Shown here: piece after piece, positions 22,742 to 34,527 of the stretch
Layout of the letters: every line of letters starts with the position of its first letter
How positions within the stretch are numbered: the first letter of the stretch is position 1
Source: Ustilaginoidea virens
Lineage: Eukaryota; Ascomycota; Sordariomycetes; Hypocreales; Clavicipitaceae
DNA length: 64,000 bases
NCBI RefSeq assembly: GCF_000687475.1
Contig: NC_057319.1
Location: forward strand, 558,001 to 622,000
Direction: 5' to 3'
The notes under the pieces: generated by a model
Database searches by the model: none
What the model saw: only the letters and a program-made list of their open reading frames with translations
What the model was told of the DNA's origin: nothing
Translations under genes and position numbers: made by a program

Positions 22742-25142
22742 ATGAATGTCCTCAAACTACAAAAGTCCGTTGTTTGCCTGAACAACCTTCACCCCGACGA
22801 GTCCTGTTGTGAATAGCTAACTGTCGCTTCCTCCTTCGCACTCTCGCGCAGGAAGTTTCCTCAACTTCCCCAAAACGAAATCTTTTCCCTGTCCGACGCC
22901 TTTCAACGGCTTGATGTAGACGACAAAGGGTACCTAGACGAGGCCACTACCATCAAGGCCACCCAACAAAGCGAAAACCAGCCGTATGACGTCGTGCGAC
23001 AAGCCCTCAAGGAGGTTGAGCTAGACTCGTCGCGGCGTGTTGAGCTTGAAGACTATGTTGGAGTACGTCGCTGCTTGGCTCCAGAAAGAGATGCAGTCCG
23101 GGCTCCCCCGTCCGTCAGCACTGGGCATTGCTAACCACGCGTGTATCCGTGCACAGCTCATCGCCAGATTGCGAGACTCCTTGCCGGCTCAGAGGCGTGT
23201 CTCCACGGCTCCTGCCCCAGCCAGCCCCGGTGGTGTCGTGGCTCAGCGCACCGGGGGACATGGCTCCAAAGGAAGTGTCAGCGGAAAGATCCATGTCCAG
23301 GGCTCCAGCGCAAACATCACCCATACCATCAATGAGGATGAACGGACCGAGTTCACGCGCCACATCAACGCCGTCTTGGCCGGCGATGCTGACATCGGAA
23401 ACCGCCTGCCCTTCCCCACAGACACGTTTGAAATGTTTGACGAATGCAAGGACGGCTTGGTTCTGGCCAAGCTCATCAACGACAGCGTGCCCGACACCAT
23501 CGACGAGCGGGTTCTCAATGTTGCTGGACGAAAGACCAAGTCCCTAAACGCCTTCCAAATGACTGAGAACAACAACATCGTCATAGAGTCCGCAAAGGGT
23601 ATTGGCTGCTCTGTTGTCAACATTGGTGCCGGCGACATCATCGAAGTTCGTGAACACCTCATCCTCGGCCTCATCTGGCAGATCATACGGCGCGGTCTTT
23701 TGGGCAAGATTGATATAAAGCTTCACCCTGAACTCTATCGACTATTGGACGAGGACGAGACGTTGGAACAGTTTCTGCGTCTTCCTCCGGAACAGATTCT
23801 TCTTCGTTGGTTCAACTACCACCTCAAAGCTGCCAATTGGCCTAGACGGTACGATGGCCCTTTTCTGCTCCCCCGTCTGCGAAGCATTTCTCTAGCATTG
23901 CTCTTGATGCATGTGGACTCTTTCGCGCTAACCATGCAGCGTCCTTTTTTTTCCCCTCTGGTAAAGAGTCTCCAACTTTTCCGGCGATGTGAAGGATGGT
24001 GAAAACTACGCCGTCCTAATAGCCCAGATTGGTCCCGAGTACGGCTGCACCAGAAAGCCCCTGCAGACGCACGATCTGCTCCAGCGCGCCGAGGAGGTCC
24101 TCCAGGAAGCAGACAAGCTCGGCTGCCGCAAGTTCCTGACCCCCAAGTCTCTGGTGGCCGGCAACCCCAAGCTCAACCTCGCATTTGTCGCCAATCTGTT
24201 CAACAATCACCCTGCGCTGGACCCCATCACCGAAGAGGAGAAGTTGCAAGTTGAAGACTTTGACGCCGAAGGCGAGCGCGAAGCGAGAGTCTTTACTCTC
24301 TGGCTCAACAGCTTGGACGTGCAGCCTGCTGTCGTCTCCTTCTTTGACGACTTGCGCGACGGCACCATCCTCCTCCAGGCATACGACAAGGTCATCAAGG
24401 GTTCCGTCAACTGGCGTCACGCCAACAAGCTCCCCGCCCACGGCGGCGAAATGATGAGATTCAAGGCCGTGGAAAACACGAATTACGCCATCGAGCTCGG
24501 CAAGCAGAACGGTTTCTCCCTCGTCGGTATCCAGGGCGCCGACATCACGGATGGTCAGAGGACCCTGACCCTCGGTCTGGTATGGCAGCTCATGCGCAAA
24601 GACATCACGGTAACTCTGTCGTCACTGGCGCAGAAGCTCGGCAAGCGAGAAATGACGGACCTCGAAATGGTCCGCTGGGCCAACGACATGTCTCGAAAGG
24701 GCGGGCGCAATTCGTCCATTCGCTCGTTCAAGGATCCTTCCATTGGGTCCGGCATCTTCCTGCTGGACGTGCTCAACGGCATGAAGAGCAGCTATGTCGA
24801 CTACGATATCGTGACGCCCGGCACGACGGACGAGGATGCATACATGAATGCCAAGCTTAGCATCAGCATTGCTCGCAAGCTTGGCGCTACCATCTGGCTC
24901 GTGCCAGAGGACATTTGCCAGGTCCGCAGCCGTCTCGTCACCACTTTTATCGGTATGTTTTGCTTTCTCTCCTCTTTCTTTCCCTGCCTTTCTTTCTTTT
25001 TTTTTGTTTCTGTTTTTTTTTTTTTTTGCCCTTTTTCTCGACTTGCCCCATGATTCTGCAAATGTGGTGCAACACGTCATCCCGTGTCGTCAATTAACAT
25101 TTTTCATCAGGCTCTTTGATGGCAACGCACGAAAAGATGTGA
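22742..25142 (+). CDS. SAC6: Fimbrin (actin-bundling protein)
   Basis: Cross-links actin filaments in endocytic patches and rings. Exons: 22742-22764, 22852-23062, 23157-23848, 23967-24952 and 25111-25142, giving 647 residues, the usual fimbrin length. The N-terminus MNVLKLQKKFPQ leads into an EF-hand-like region (DAFQRLDVDDKGYLDEA). Four calponin-homology domains follow in two actin-binding units: the first includes INEDERTEFTRHINAV and CKDGLVLAKLIN, the second REARVFTLWLNSLDVQP and DDLRDGTILLQAYDKVI. The last exon encodes only ten residues and a stop after a 158-nt pyrimidine-rich intron. The first exon has a GTCCGT donor, which is weak, but splicing there restores the family N-terminus. 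Tail to tail with the acyltransferase gene. Confidence 0.95.
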
Positions 25143-25468
25143 AACGACCCGCCGGAAGGGAGGGAAAGGGGGGGGGGGGTTTTCAAGGGATCGGTTCGAC
25201 ACAGCAAAATTGGACGTCATGTTTCGCGGATGAATACTACAGGGGTGCAGGTTCCTCGTGGTGGATGGATAAAAGTAAATTTACAGAATGGTTTGCAGAC
25301 TTGCGGCGCTCCGGGGTTATTTGCAGTCTCTGGCTCGCGCCGTGTTTTGAAGACCCTAGCCATGGCAAAAGGGGCAATGCAGCTACACGCCACGAAGATT
25401 CTCCCACATGTTTGCGCTCCCACACATTGCGAGCAAATTCCGCAAATTCGCAATCTCAGCCAGTACAC
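25143..25468. other. Short convergent spacer
   Basis: 326 bp between fimbrin and the MBOAT gene stops. One G run at 25170-25180. The two 3' UTRs probably overlap. No further gene. Confidence 0.6.
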
Positions 25469-27996
25469 TTAGAGAATGAGGTATAGACTGCACAGCAAGC
25501 TCGGCCCTGTAAATATCCCCAGCCAAAACAGCGTATTTCCAAGTGTCTTGCGCCCTTTGAGCCACTTTGTTCGACCGAGTCGCACGAGCTATGCCAACAC
25601 GTCAGCAAAACCCGAGCCCCTGCGCCCAGCATCACTCACGCCTGTTCCTTTGAGAACAACCCAAAAAAAGAGGGGGGAAAAAAGGAAAGGGAGAAAGAAA
25701 AAGAAAAAGAACACACCGAAAAATGGAGAGAAAAAGACAAAAAAACTCACCGGCAGCTGGCACATTTGCATAACAAGCAGATATCCACGAAGCTTCTTGA
25801 ACAGGCACCACATGACGAGTTCATGAACGCACGCGGATAAGAAAAAGGTGACGAGGGTGGCTGTGTGCTTGTCGACCTTCATGGAGGAGATGGACGAATG
25901 ATAGACATGACGGAGCAGAAAGACGTGGACTGGACGGTTCCAGTCACGGGCAAACTGGTCCCATGAGACTGTGTGTAGAGGTCAGCTCCAGTGCCGGTTC
26001 CGTCGCAGGAAGAGGAAGGCCGAGGTGGGCACGCACCACTATTCCACCAGGAGTCGTAGAAGCTGCGGTCGGCGAAATGCGTCAGCTCGCCGAGGATGTT
26101 GAGGATTGTCTCCCAGATAAGATACCACACGAGCTGAAGTTGTCAGTACCTATTCAAGGGACGCGGGCTGGTTGGCGGGAGGGGGGGCGTGGGCATACCA
26201 GGTATTCCATCATGAAGGGAAACATGAGATCCAGCAACAGGAGCGGAAATTCTTGGAATCGAGCACCCAGGGACAGTCCATCCTCCTTCATTTGAACCGT
26301 TCTCATGACCACTGGGTCTGGATAGTCGCGTTAGCGTCTTGCCGTATTTCGCCGCGTGACATGGGTATGTTGCTTACATATGGCATATTGTGCTAGTTGG
26401 TTCATCACAAACAGGACGCCAACCATGGCAACAAGCTTCTCGGCTACATATCTCCAGCTGATCGCGTCTGACCGAGGATATTCTAGCTCATACACCAGGG
26501 TCGGTAATGGGATCCACTGGTAGTGCTCTGCGACTGTTAGGTTGTTGGGGTATGATTTGGCGGCGTCCGTGGCCGTTCCGCGCAGTTCGTCTGCGAGGGC
26601 GTCTACTTCCCATTTGATGATTCGTCTAAAAGTCCGGATCTGCTCGTCGTCCAGAGGTTCCTTGGCTTTGACCGCTTTGGCAATCCTGTCGATATCTGTC
26701 TCCTCATGGCAGGGAACATGGGATAAGGAGTGCCGCCGTTGCTCAGCTGATGGTGGCGCACAAAGATGCGAGGTGCTCAAGGCGGAAACCGGAGGCTCTG
26801 ACGAGGACGGGTTTTCGCACGGATGGATGCGCTCGAGTTGCTTGAGCGTCGACAAGAGCGACAGACGCTCAAAGTAGATGGTTGACAAGTAACCGTTGTA
26901 AAAGGCGTACGAGTGCTGCTTCATGAGCATGACGATACCCTGCAGGACGAAGTAGACGGTATGAGTCCAGGGCCAATCACGGACATGGGTCCAGACGACA
27001 ACTCCGGCGATGAACAGAGTCTGCCATGCCTTTTGTTGCACAATCAAAGTCAGTTACTGGCGCTTTTGGTGCGTAGCTTCTGGGGGCTTGGCTCATGGCC
27101 ATGGCGAGGGGGAACTTTGCTGACGCTTTGCAGGATCCATCCGCTGCGATCCCAGTCGAGGATGCGGTGGTAGACCAGTCTCTGTACAAGCCAGCTGACG
27201 CCGGTCAATCCGCACATGATGCCGTCCGAGAGCAAGAGCACAAGCACTGGAGGAGAGAATTAGCCAGGGCGGGCTGAAGCAGCTCCAGCACGCAGCTCCG
27301 CTTACCATCGCGGTGGAACATTGTGTGCATGATCTCGTTGGAGCCCAGCGGCGTCCCGTACTTGATCCAGTTGTTCACGGAGATTTTCAAAATGGCAAAC
27401 GCCACCGCCAACCAAAACAGCGTGTAAAATCCGTGAAACGGACTGTTTGCCGCGGCCGCGTTGTGCGGGTCAAACGCGGAGAACTGACGAGAGAAGGAAT
27501 GGTCGCGAAACCTGTGCTTTCGTTTCGCGGGGGCCTCGAAGCTCCAGGCCGATTCCGAGGTCCGTTTGAGAAGGTTTTGAAGAGCGCCGTCGTCAGCGGC
27601 GTACTCGAGAGTCCCCAAAGAGATCCGGCTGCTGGCTGGAAGGCGCGCCGAGAGGGCTTTTTCCTCAGCATCAGTATAGGGTTTTCGTCTCGCAAGACGC
27701 TCCTGGTGCCCTGTCCCGGAAATAAGGTGCTGAGCCTTGGTCTGTCGGTTGCCAGTATAAGCCGGGCGAACATTTTCGTCGTAGTCTTCCTCGCTAGGGG
27801 TGTCGGACCCCGGACCAGCCATGTCGAGCGAGGCGCCTGCCTCGCGCAGAGCTTCACCCAGAGACTTTGGGCGATCAAGGCGACTCCCATCCGAAGGGTC
27901 TCTGGTTTTGAGAACACCGACATCGGTTGGCGGGACGCTGGAGCTCCGGCCCGGCTCTAGGGGCGGCTCATCTGTGGTTGTCAAGGTGGCGTTCAT
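25469..27996 (-). CDS. Sterol O-acyltransferase (ACAT/ARE-type MBOAT enzyme)
   Basis: ER membrane enzyme that esterifies sterols (possibly diacylglycerol) with acyl-CoA for lipid droplets. It has many transmembrane segments. The soluble N-terminus is charged and Ser-rich, with IMHTMFHRDG at the start of the membrane part. MBOAT landmarks: MKQHSYAFYNGYLS, IPLPTLVYELEYPRSD, FADRSFYDSWWNS joined over an intron to VSWDQFARDWNRPVH, the catalytic-His region FFLSACVHELVMW, and the C-terminus NTLFWLGIFTGPSLLCSLYL. The family motif FYxDWWN reads FYDSWWN here. Several introns interrupt it (near 25.6, 26.0, 26.15, 26.35, 27.05 and 27.3 kb). The start at 27996 (MNATLTTTDE) is a guess; the frame stays open to 28143. 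Confidence 0.88.
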
Positions 27997-29167
27997 AACG
28001 TCCAGCCGTGAGCCCCCAACGCGGGGCGGCTCTGTTCTTACAGGTATCCCGAAAATACAGCGGAACGCAGCTTCAGCACGGCGCTGGTAGTATGGCAGGA
28101 TGCTTCGCCTCGAAACCCAACTGGTCCGATGTGCTGGAAACACCAGAGGGAGGTTAATATTTCGTCAAGTCCCCAGCTCTGCCAAGCGGCTCTAGCCTGA
28201 CTCACGGCTTTGCCCCGACGATTGACGTCTTTGGATATTCAGCGATGCGTGCCAACGTTCAAGCGCCTGGGCTGCCGAGGTCGTGAAGAACTAAAGAGCA
28301 AAGGGGCTTCGTATAAGTCTTTACGAGTCAGTAGGGCGCTCGAGGTGTGCGGAAGAAAAAGGGACGGTGATTTCCGAAATATACATGGTCGTGTCTTCGG
28401 AAACGCTGGAACGGGTTGATGGGATCGCGGTCTCATGATGAGCTCACTTGATTGCACGGAAACGGCGGTTTGGGATGTTGGTTGAGCCACCGGATATTCG
28501 GGCTTTAATAATTGAAGCCGCACTTCGCTTCAGCCATCCGAAGTTGCCGCGAGTCATGCAAAGGGTGCACTTCAAAGGCAACAACACCCCGTCAGCACAC
28601 CATGGGCCATGGTTCCCGCAGGAGTCCGACGTTTCTCTCTCTTGCCGCAGCGGCTTCGTTTTCCTTTGGCTGATGGTTGACTGCTTGGAAAAGTGTGGTT
28701 GGGCTTGCGGATAAGTTGTTGGACCAATTGCTCCGAGGAAAGTCGACAGCTGGCGACCTTTTTCAGCTCCATCGTTATAGCAACACTGTTGATTTAGAGC
28801 GTTTTTTATTAAAATCTGTAACACATTATCCTGTCACTTTCTTTTTTTTTTTTTTTTTTTTTTTTCCCTCTTGGAGGGAGATAGCTGGAACCTCTTCACC
28901 AGGCTCAGCTTCGAATCGTCTCCACTATTCCCCTTGTTACGTCAGCACATGCATCCGGCCAAGCGGTTATTCATCGGCTAAATTAGGCTCGAGCACTGCT
29001 GCTCCTTCAAAGATTTGCTGAATCTTCTCTGACGGGCAGCAGCCTGCATCACCACCCCTTGCATCGTCGGCAACAGACAAAGCCTCTTGTCATATCTATT
29101 GCCTTCTGATTGACACTCAAAGCACATCTTTACACGCAACCTCTACTCATTTCTCGTAGCAAACATC
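27997..29167. other. Divergent intergenic region
   Basis: Promoters of the sterol acyltransferase and the SR-protein gene, about 1.2 kb. There is a T run at 28843-28865. The ORFs at 28210-28824 have no recognisable content. Confidence 0.5.
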
Positions 29168-30543
29168 ATGTCTCGTGGCGGCACCACGCTCTACGTTACG
29201 GGCTTCAGCCACGGCACCCGCGCTCGCGATCTCGCCTACGAGTTCGAACGGTATGTCAACTACGCTCACGCTTTTCGCCCTCGTTGCCGTCCTCCGCACC
29301 TCGCCTCTTCGTCCTCCGTCCCTCGAACACGTCTCGCCGACGAGAGATGGTCATCCCGGCATCCTGTCCCTTAGTATAGGCTGGGTGTCCGCGGATCGCC
29401 TCCCCCCCCCCCGTCGTCGTCCTAGTGCCGTCGCTCTCGTCGCTCTCGTCCATCCGTCCACCCGTCCACCCGTCCCAATCTCACCTTGTCCCCATTGCTT
29501 CTTCCTACCTTGCATCGTCGGAAGTCGATTTTCGAGCTCGCCTCGACGTTTTTTTTACCGTCCGGACAACTTTTCGCCCGCGCTGTCAGCGCGTGCAAAA
29601 GTGACATGCTCATGACATCAGAACAACACGGCGGCCCTGCATCTGAAATTCTTTGACTGCCGGAGCCGTAATGACGTACGTTATTCTACTGATTGGGTTA
29701 CTGACATTGTATCATCTAGCTATGGACGTCTTGTCCGTTGCGATATCCCTGCGCCACGCTCCTCGTCCAGCCGACTGTAAGTCTCCTTATTGTAATCTGG
29801 CTCTACATGCACGCGCCTTAATGCTGACCGCCTCCTCTCTAGCTTTGCTTTCGTCGAGTACGAAGACCGAAGAGATGCTGACGATGCTTACTATGAGATG
29901 CACAATAAGCGCATCGGCCGTGATGACATGTTGAAAATTGAGGTTCGTCACTCGGCACCGGTTTCAGAAGCAATGAAGCCGTTACACTAACGAATTTGCA
30001 GTGGGCAAGGACTCCTCCATCTGCCTCATGGCGATTTGAGTCTGGTCGCGATCGTGATCGTCGCGGCGGTGGCAGCGACAGCGGCCGCGATGGTGGTCGC
30101 GATGGTGGTCGCGATGGTGGCCGTGATGGTGGCCGGGATAGTGGCCGCCGGTCTCCTCGTCGTGGCCGATCGCCGTCTCCTCGCCGAAGCGCCCGAGACT
30201 ATTCGCCACGCAAAGACGATCGCCGAGACCGTGACCGTGACCACGACCGCGACGGTCGTCGGGACCGTGATCGCTCCCGCAGCCCTGACGTGCGGTAAGT
30301 AGCGATACGGGTCTTTGCAGGCGGACATCAACCGTCGCTGACCAAAGTTTTAGCGACCGTGATCGTGATGCCAAGGATGACAGAGACGACCGCGATCGCC
30401 GCGAAAACGGAACCAATGGTGACGACCGCAAGGGTATGTTTTCGAGCTTCCCGTGTTCGCCACTTATGGTGTTCTGACGTGTCGCAGGTGACGACAGTCC
30501 CCCCCCTCCGGCTCGCGATGAAGATTTAGATATTGCCGAGTAA
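29168..30543 (+). CDS. SR-type RNA-binding protein (pre-mRNA splicing factor)
   Basis: Nuclear splicing regulator. Six exons (29168-29250, 29720-29776, 29843-29942, 30002-30294, 30354-30433, 30488-30543) give 222 residues in one frame. An N-terminal RRM covers about residues 5-80: RNP2-like TLYVTGFS and RNP1-like LFAFVEYED. The C-terminal half is Arg/Asp/Ser/Gly-rich: SGRDGGRDGGRD repeats, SPRRGRSPSPRRSARD, and RD/RS runs. The C-terminus SPPPPARDEDLDIAE is acidic. Intron 1 is 469 nt, far longer than the other four (about 54-66 nt). Closest known types are the S. pombe Srp1/Srp2 class and animal SRSF proteins; which orthologue is not clear. Confidence 0.9.
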
Positions 30544-32265
30544 ATCGCTCGCCCAGACGTCTAAAAAGAAATACGTCTCGTAACTGGAGAACTGGGGGCG
30601 CACGTCCTTTCGTCTTCCAATACCCTTGCGATTCCGCGCAGCAACAAAACTACCATCTACTCTTTCTCATCTTACTCATCTTTTTATACTGTTCTAGTTC
30701 CCGGCCGTCTATCGAGACGGGAAGCAGCGACGTAGAACCCTGTCGAATGCAGATGAAGGACTAGTAGTACCTTCCTCGAAGCAGCTTGCGATTACCGCCT
30801 GTTGTGGAACAGCACATCGGCGCACCTCAAGTGGTAAGGAATCGGTTTGTACGGACGGTAGGAATAGGTCTATAGTTTTTTTCCATTTGAAAAGAATCTG
30901 GTTTTGGGACTTGTTGTGCCTTGAGGATGCGTACGTGGAGGGACAAGTGTAGAAGGACCAACTGTCGGCAATAGTCGCACTGATGCATCATGGCGTTGCC
31001 GTTGCTGTTGCTGTTGCCCATGATTGATGTTTGCACTCCCCGAGTTCTTCATGGCGCATCCCCGTTGACAAGGCAAGTCGAATGCTTGATTGCGCGATGG
31101 TCAGATGCTGTCGGAACATGATGGAAGCCCGGGCACTCTGCAAAGCACAGAACACTGTCCCGGCAGCCTTGTCACCATAGCCATTGGACAATGCCTTTGA
31201 GAAGACGTGCTGTGCCGCAGTCTGGGGCCTTAGCGACAAAGCCATGACCGACGTTTGATTTGCTGCCTCGATGGATTCTCACTTTGGCAGAGGAGTCCCA
31301 GTCAGCAGTCAGCAGTCAGCAGTCAGCAGTCAGCAGTTAGCCGTTGAAGTTTGTATTGACCAGACGCTTCTAATGCCATTGAAGTTTGGTGTTTTTAGAG
31401 GATGGATCCAGAGGCAAGTCCAGGTGCCTCTCGGGCGCTTGTCATCTGCCAAGCCGGACGAACCAACAAGTCAGCCAAAGCTTCCCACTTCCTGGGGTCA
31501 ATAGTTCCAGCAGCCCGCCACCAGCCTTGCAATCTCTCCCCGCCCTTGTTCTTTTCGGGTTTGTTTTCTTTTTAAAAAAAAATTATAATTATAATAAAAA
31601 ACTCTCTTTCCTCTCATGTTGTCAAAACCTCGGCTCGGCTCGCCATCACCAAGCATCAAAAGAGAAAAAGGGAAAAAAAAATCCCCTAGCGCTCTGCACT
31701 GTGCAAACAACTCCGTGCCCACTTCGTCCACCGCCCCAATAGAGTTTCCGCGGGTGAAAGACTTCTCAAACCAAGCAAAACTCAAGATAGCCGCTGAATG
31801 GCCCCATAAAAAGACCTCAACTTCTGGCAACTCTCCACCCCAGCCCAAGACGAAATACGCAATAAACGCAAGTTTCGACGCACAATTTCGCGCTTCTTCC
31901 AAGCATGTTGCGGACAACCTCGGCCCCGTCCTCGTAGCATTTCGTCTTCCTTTGCTTTTCTTTTGACCCCTGCGTCGCCCTCGTTTTCCGTTGCTGCCCA
32001 CCCACTCCCCCTTCCCCCGAGCGCAGGGACGCCCGCCCGCAAAAACGTGACCCGACCTCTCACGGCCCACCGAATATACCGTCGTCCCCATCCTCGGCTC
32101 TCGAGAGCTCCCGGAATTCCCGCCACCGCATTAGATGCCAGCTTGTCGGGGCGGCACTAAACCTGAGGCTGAGCGATTCGGGGAAGCGTTGCGATACCCA
32201 GTAGTTGGGTTTTTGCAAGCAGATAGGGTGGTGTGTCGGCTCGTGAGCACAGGTGGATCCTCGTC
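30544..32265. other. Intergenic region
   Basis: 1.7 kb between the SR gene and the carrier gene. It contains the 7-bp tandem repeat at 31300-31338, A/T tracts (31573-31600) and a pyrimidine-rich leader before the carrier. The minus-strand ORF 31498-32091 has no domain and crosses low-complexity DNA, so I do not call it. Confidence 0.5.
31300..31338. repeat. Seven-bp tandem repeat (AGTCAGC)
   Basis: Five and a half near-perfect copies of a 7-mer, the last one mutated to AGTTAGC. Confidence 0.9.
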
Positions 32266-33627
32266 ATGTCTGCAGTCAAGGGCACGCAGTTGCAATCGCC
32301 TCCTGCGGCTCCAACAAACATTCAGATGCCGCCTTCGGAGCCGGGACTTGCGCAACGGCCGCAATCTGTACCTCCCCAACAATTCGTCGAGCTTCGAGAG
32401 TGGATTTCACAGCCCGTCGTGGCGGCATTCTGCGGTGGCGGAGTTGCCGGCGCTGTATCCAGAACAGTCGTCTCGCCTCTTGAACGGTTGAAGATCTTGC
32501 TGCAGATCCAGAGCGCCGGGCGAGATGCGTACAAGTTGTCAGTCGGTCAGGCCCTGGGCAAGATGTGGAGAGAAGAGGGTTGGAGAGGCTTCATGCGCGG
32601 CAACGGGACCAATTGCATTCGTATTGTGCCCTATTCTGCTGTGCAGTTTAGCAGCTACAACTTTTACAAACGGGTACGTTGTTCCCGAAAAGATGCGCCG
32701 GGCTTTGGAAACGCGGAATCTGCGCGGCAATATAACCCGACTGCGAACAGAACATGCTTGCTAACGAGTTTTTTTTTTCTTTTTCTTTTTTTTTTTTTTT
32801 TGGCGCACGATAGAACATTTTCGAAACGTACCCGGGACAAGATCTGGCGGCGTTGACACGTCTCGTGTGCGGTGGTATCGCGGGCATCACATCCGTCGTC
32901 TTTACGTATCCGCTTGATATTGTTCGAACGAGATTATCTATTCAGACAGCCAGTTTCGCCGAGCTGGGACAGAAACCCGCCAAGATGCCTGGCATGTGGG
33001 CTACCTTGGCTCACATGTACAAAACTGAGGGCGGTATACCGGCACTCTACCGTGGCATCCTCCCGACAGTCGCCGGTGTGGCGCCATATGTAAGCTTATG
33101 GCCAAGAGGCCCAATTGGGTCACACCAGTGTCCACCAGCCAAGAGCTAACATGAGCCCCGATGACAGGTCGGTCTCAATTTCATGGTTTACGAATCAGTG
33201 AGGAAATACCTTACGTACGAGGGGGAACAGAACCCCAGTGCCGGGAGAAAGTTGTTGGCCGGTGCTATATCCGGTGCAGTTGCGCAGACATTTACCTATC
33301 CCTTGTGAGTCCCGACGGCGCGCCAATGTTTCAGAAATCGAGTAAGGAACCCATTGGAGGGGGCCGCGAAACTGACTCTTGATTAGTGACGTTCTTCGAA
33401 GACGGTTCCAAATAAACACCATGTCTGGTATGGGTTACCAGTATAAAGGCATCATAGACGCCATCAGGGTCATAGTTGGCCAAGAAGGCATTCGGGGACT
33501 CTACAAAGGCATAGTCCCCAATCTCCTCAAGGTCGCTCCCAGCATGGCTTCCAGCTGGTTGAGTTTTGAAATGACACGCGACTTCTTGGTCAGCGTGAAG
33601 CCCGAAGTGAGCCAACAGGCCCTGTAA
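32266..33627 (+). CDS. Mitochondrial carrier family transporter (YPR011C-like)
   Basis: Inner mitochondrial membrane solute carrier, 353 residues from exons 32266-32673, 32814-33089, 33168-33304 and 33387-33627. Three carrier repeats each have the P-x-[DE]-x-x-[KR] signature: SPLERLKILLQIQ, YPLDIVRTRLSIQ and YPFDVLRRRFQI, the last rebuilt across an intron. The second halves GWRGFMRGNGTNCIRIVPYS, GIPALYRGILPTVAGVAPY and GIRGLYKGIVPNLLKVAPS match the G-x-x-x-x-Y/F-[KR]-G pattern. Overall likeness is to the S. cerevisiae YPR011C group, described as an APS/PAPS carrier; substrate here is inferred. The Leu5/SLC25A42 CoA carriers are the nearest alternative. Intron 1 is rich in T just before its acceptor. 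Confidence 0.88.
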
Positions 33628-34527
33628 TGCGATGTACAAAAAAAAAGACTTGAGACCTTGGAGATGAAGAAGCGCGGAACAATGCATTGAAATGGTGTGG
33701 GCCAATCTATACTTTTTTTTTTTTTTTTGTTTCTTTCTCTTTCTTGGGTTTTCTGTTTTCTTCTGATATTTCCTTTTTATATCGTTGTTTGTCATTCCGA
33801 CCAGGAAGTTTCGACACACATGCGCATACACTTACCGTGCTTTCTGTTGTTCTCGTCTTGTCCGGGTTATGTTCTTTCCGGCATTATGTTGAGCTGGTAG
33901 TCCTTTCTGGGCGGTCGGTTATTGTTAGAAAACTCGTCAAAGAAAAAAAAAACGCTACAGATTTGCTTTGGAGAGGAGGGGGACGTGGTCGGTCATTGGC
34001 ATTTGGGACGGGAGGTCGCGGCGGCGGCAGGTCATTGTCGGAAGTCGACCATTGCGTCTAGATGGAGGGAGACACCCCAAGAGCAGAGGAATGGTACTGT
34101 AGACAGAGTACGGAGTACTTGGATCCATACGTAGCTAGGATAGACGAGCACCGTGCTCACAAACATTTGGACTGAGCAGACGAATGCATTGTGCAACCCA
34201 TGTCACGTCCCAGATGGAGGAGACGTAGATGGAAATCAGCCAAACTAAACCCAGCGTGACGAACGGATGTCGGGCTGGAGTCCAGTTCCGAGCCGGACCC
34301 GCAACCAGCCCAGGGGCCAGAAGTTAGAACGCGCAGCAGCCCCGAGCCCTAACTGCCCTCCTTGACCGCCCACCGCATGCGCGCCCGACGGCCAATCACA
34401 GCCCGGCAGCGAGCAGAGCCCTGAAGTTTCCTCCAAAACACCCCGTCCTTTTTGCAGCCCACCATCACGGAGGTGAGAAAAAAGATACCCATCGACAACA
34501 CTTGACCGTCCAGCAACCGCCGCCGCC
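33628..34527. other. Intergenic region
   Basis: 900 bp between the carrier gene and eL18. It has T runs near 33712-33728. The GC-rich part (34260-34500) is the likely eL18 promoter. No gene recognised. Confidence 0.5.

Noticed and set aside
31300..31338. CRISPR-like direct repeat
   Set aside because: Uninterrupted 7-bp units without spacers in a eukaryotic genome; simple tandem repeat.
31498..32091. 197-residue minus-strand ORF
   Set aside because: It crosses T/A homopolymers and purine-rich low-complexity DNA; no domain, signal or splice support.
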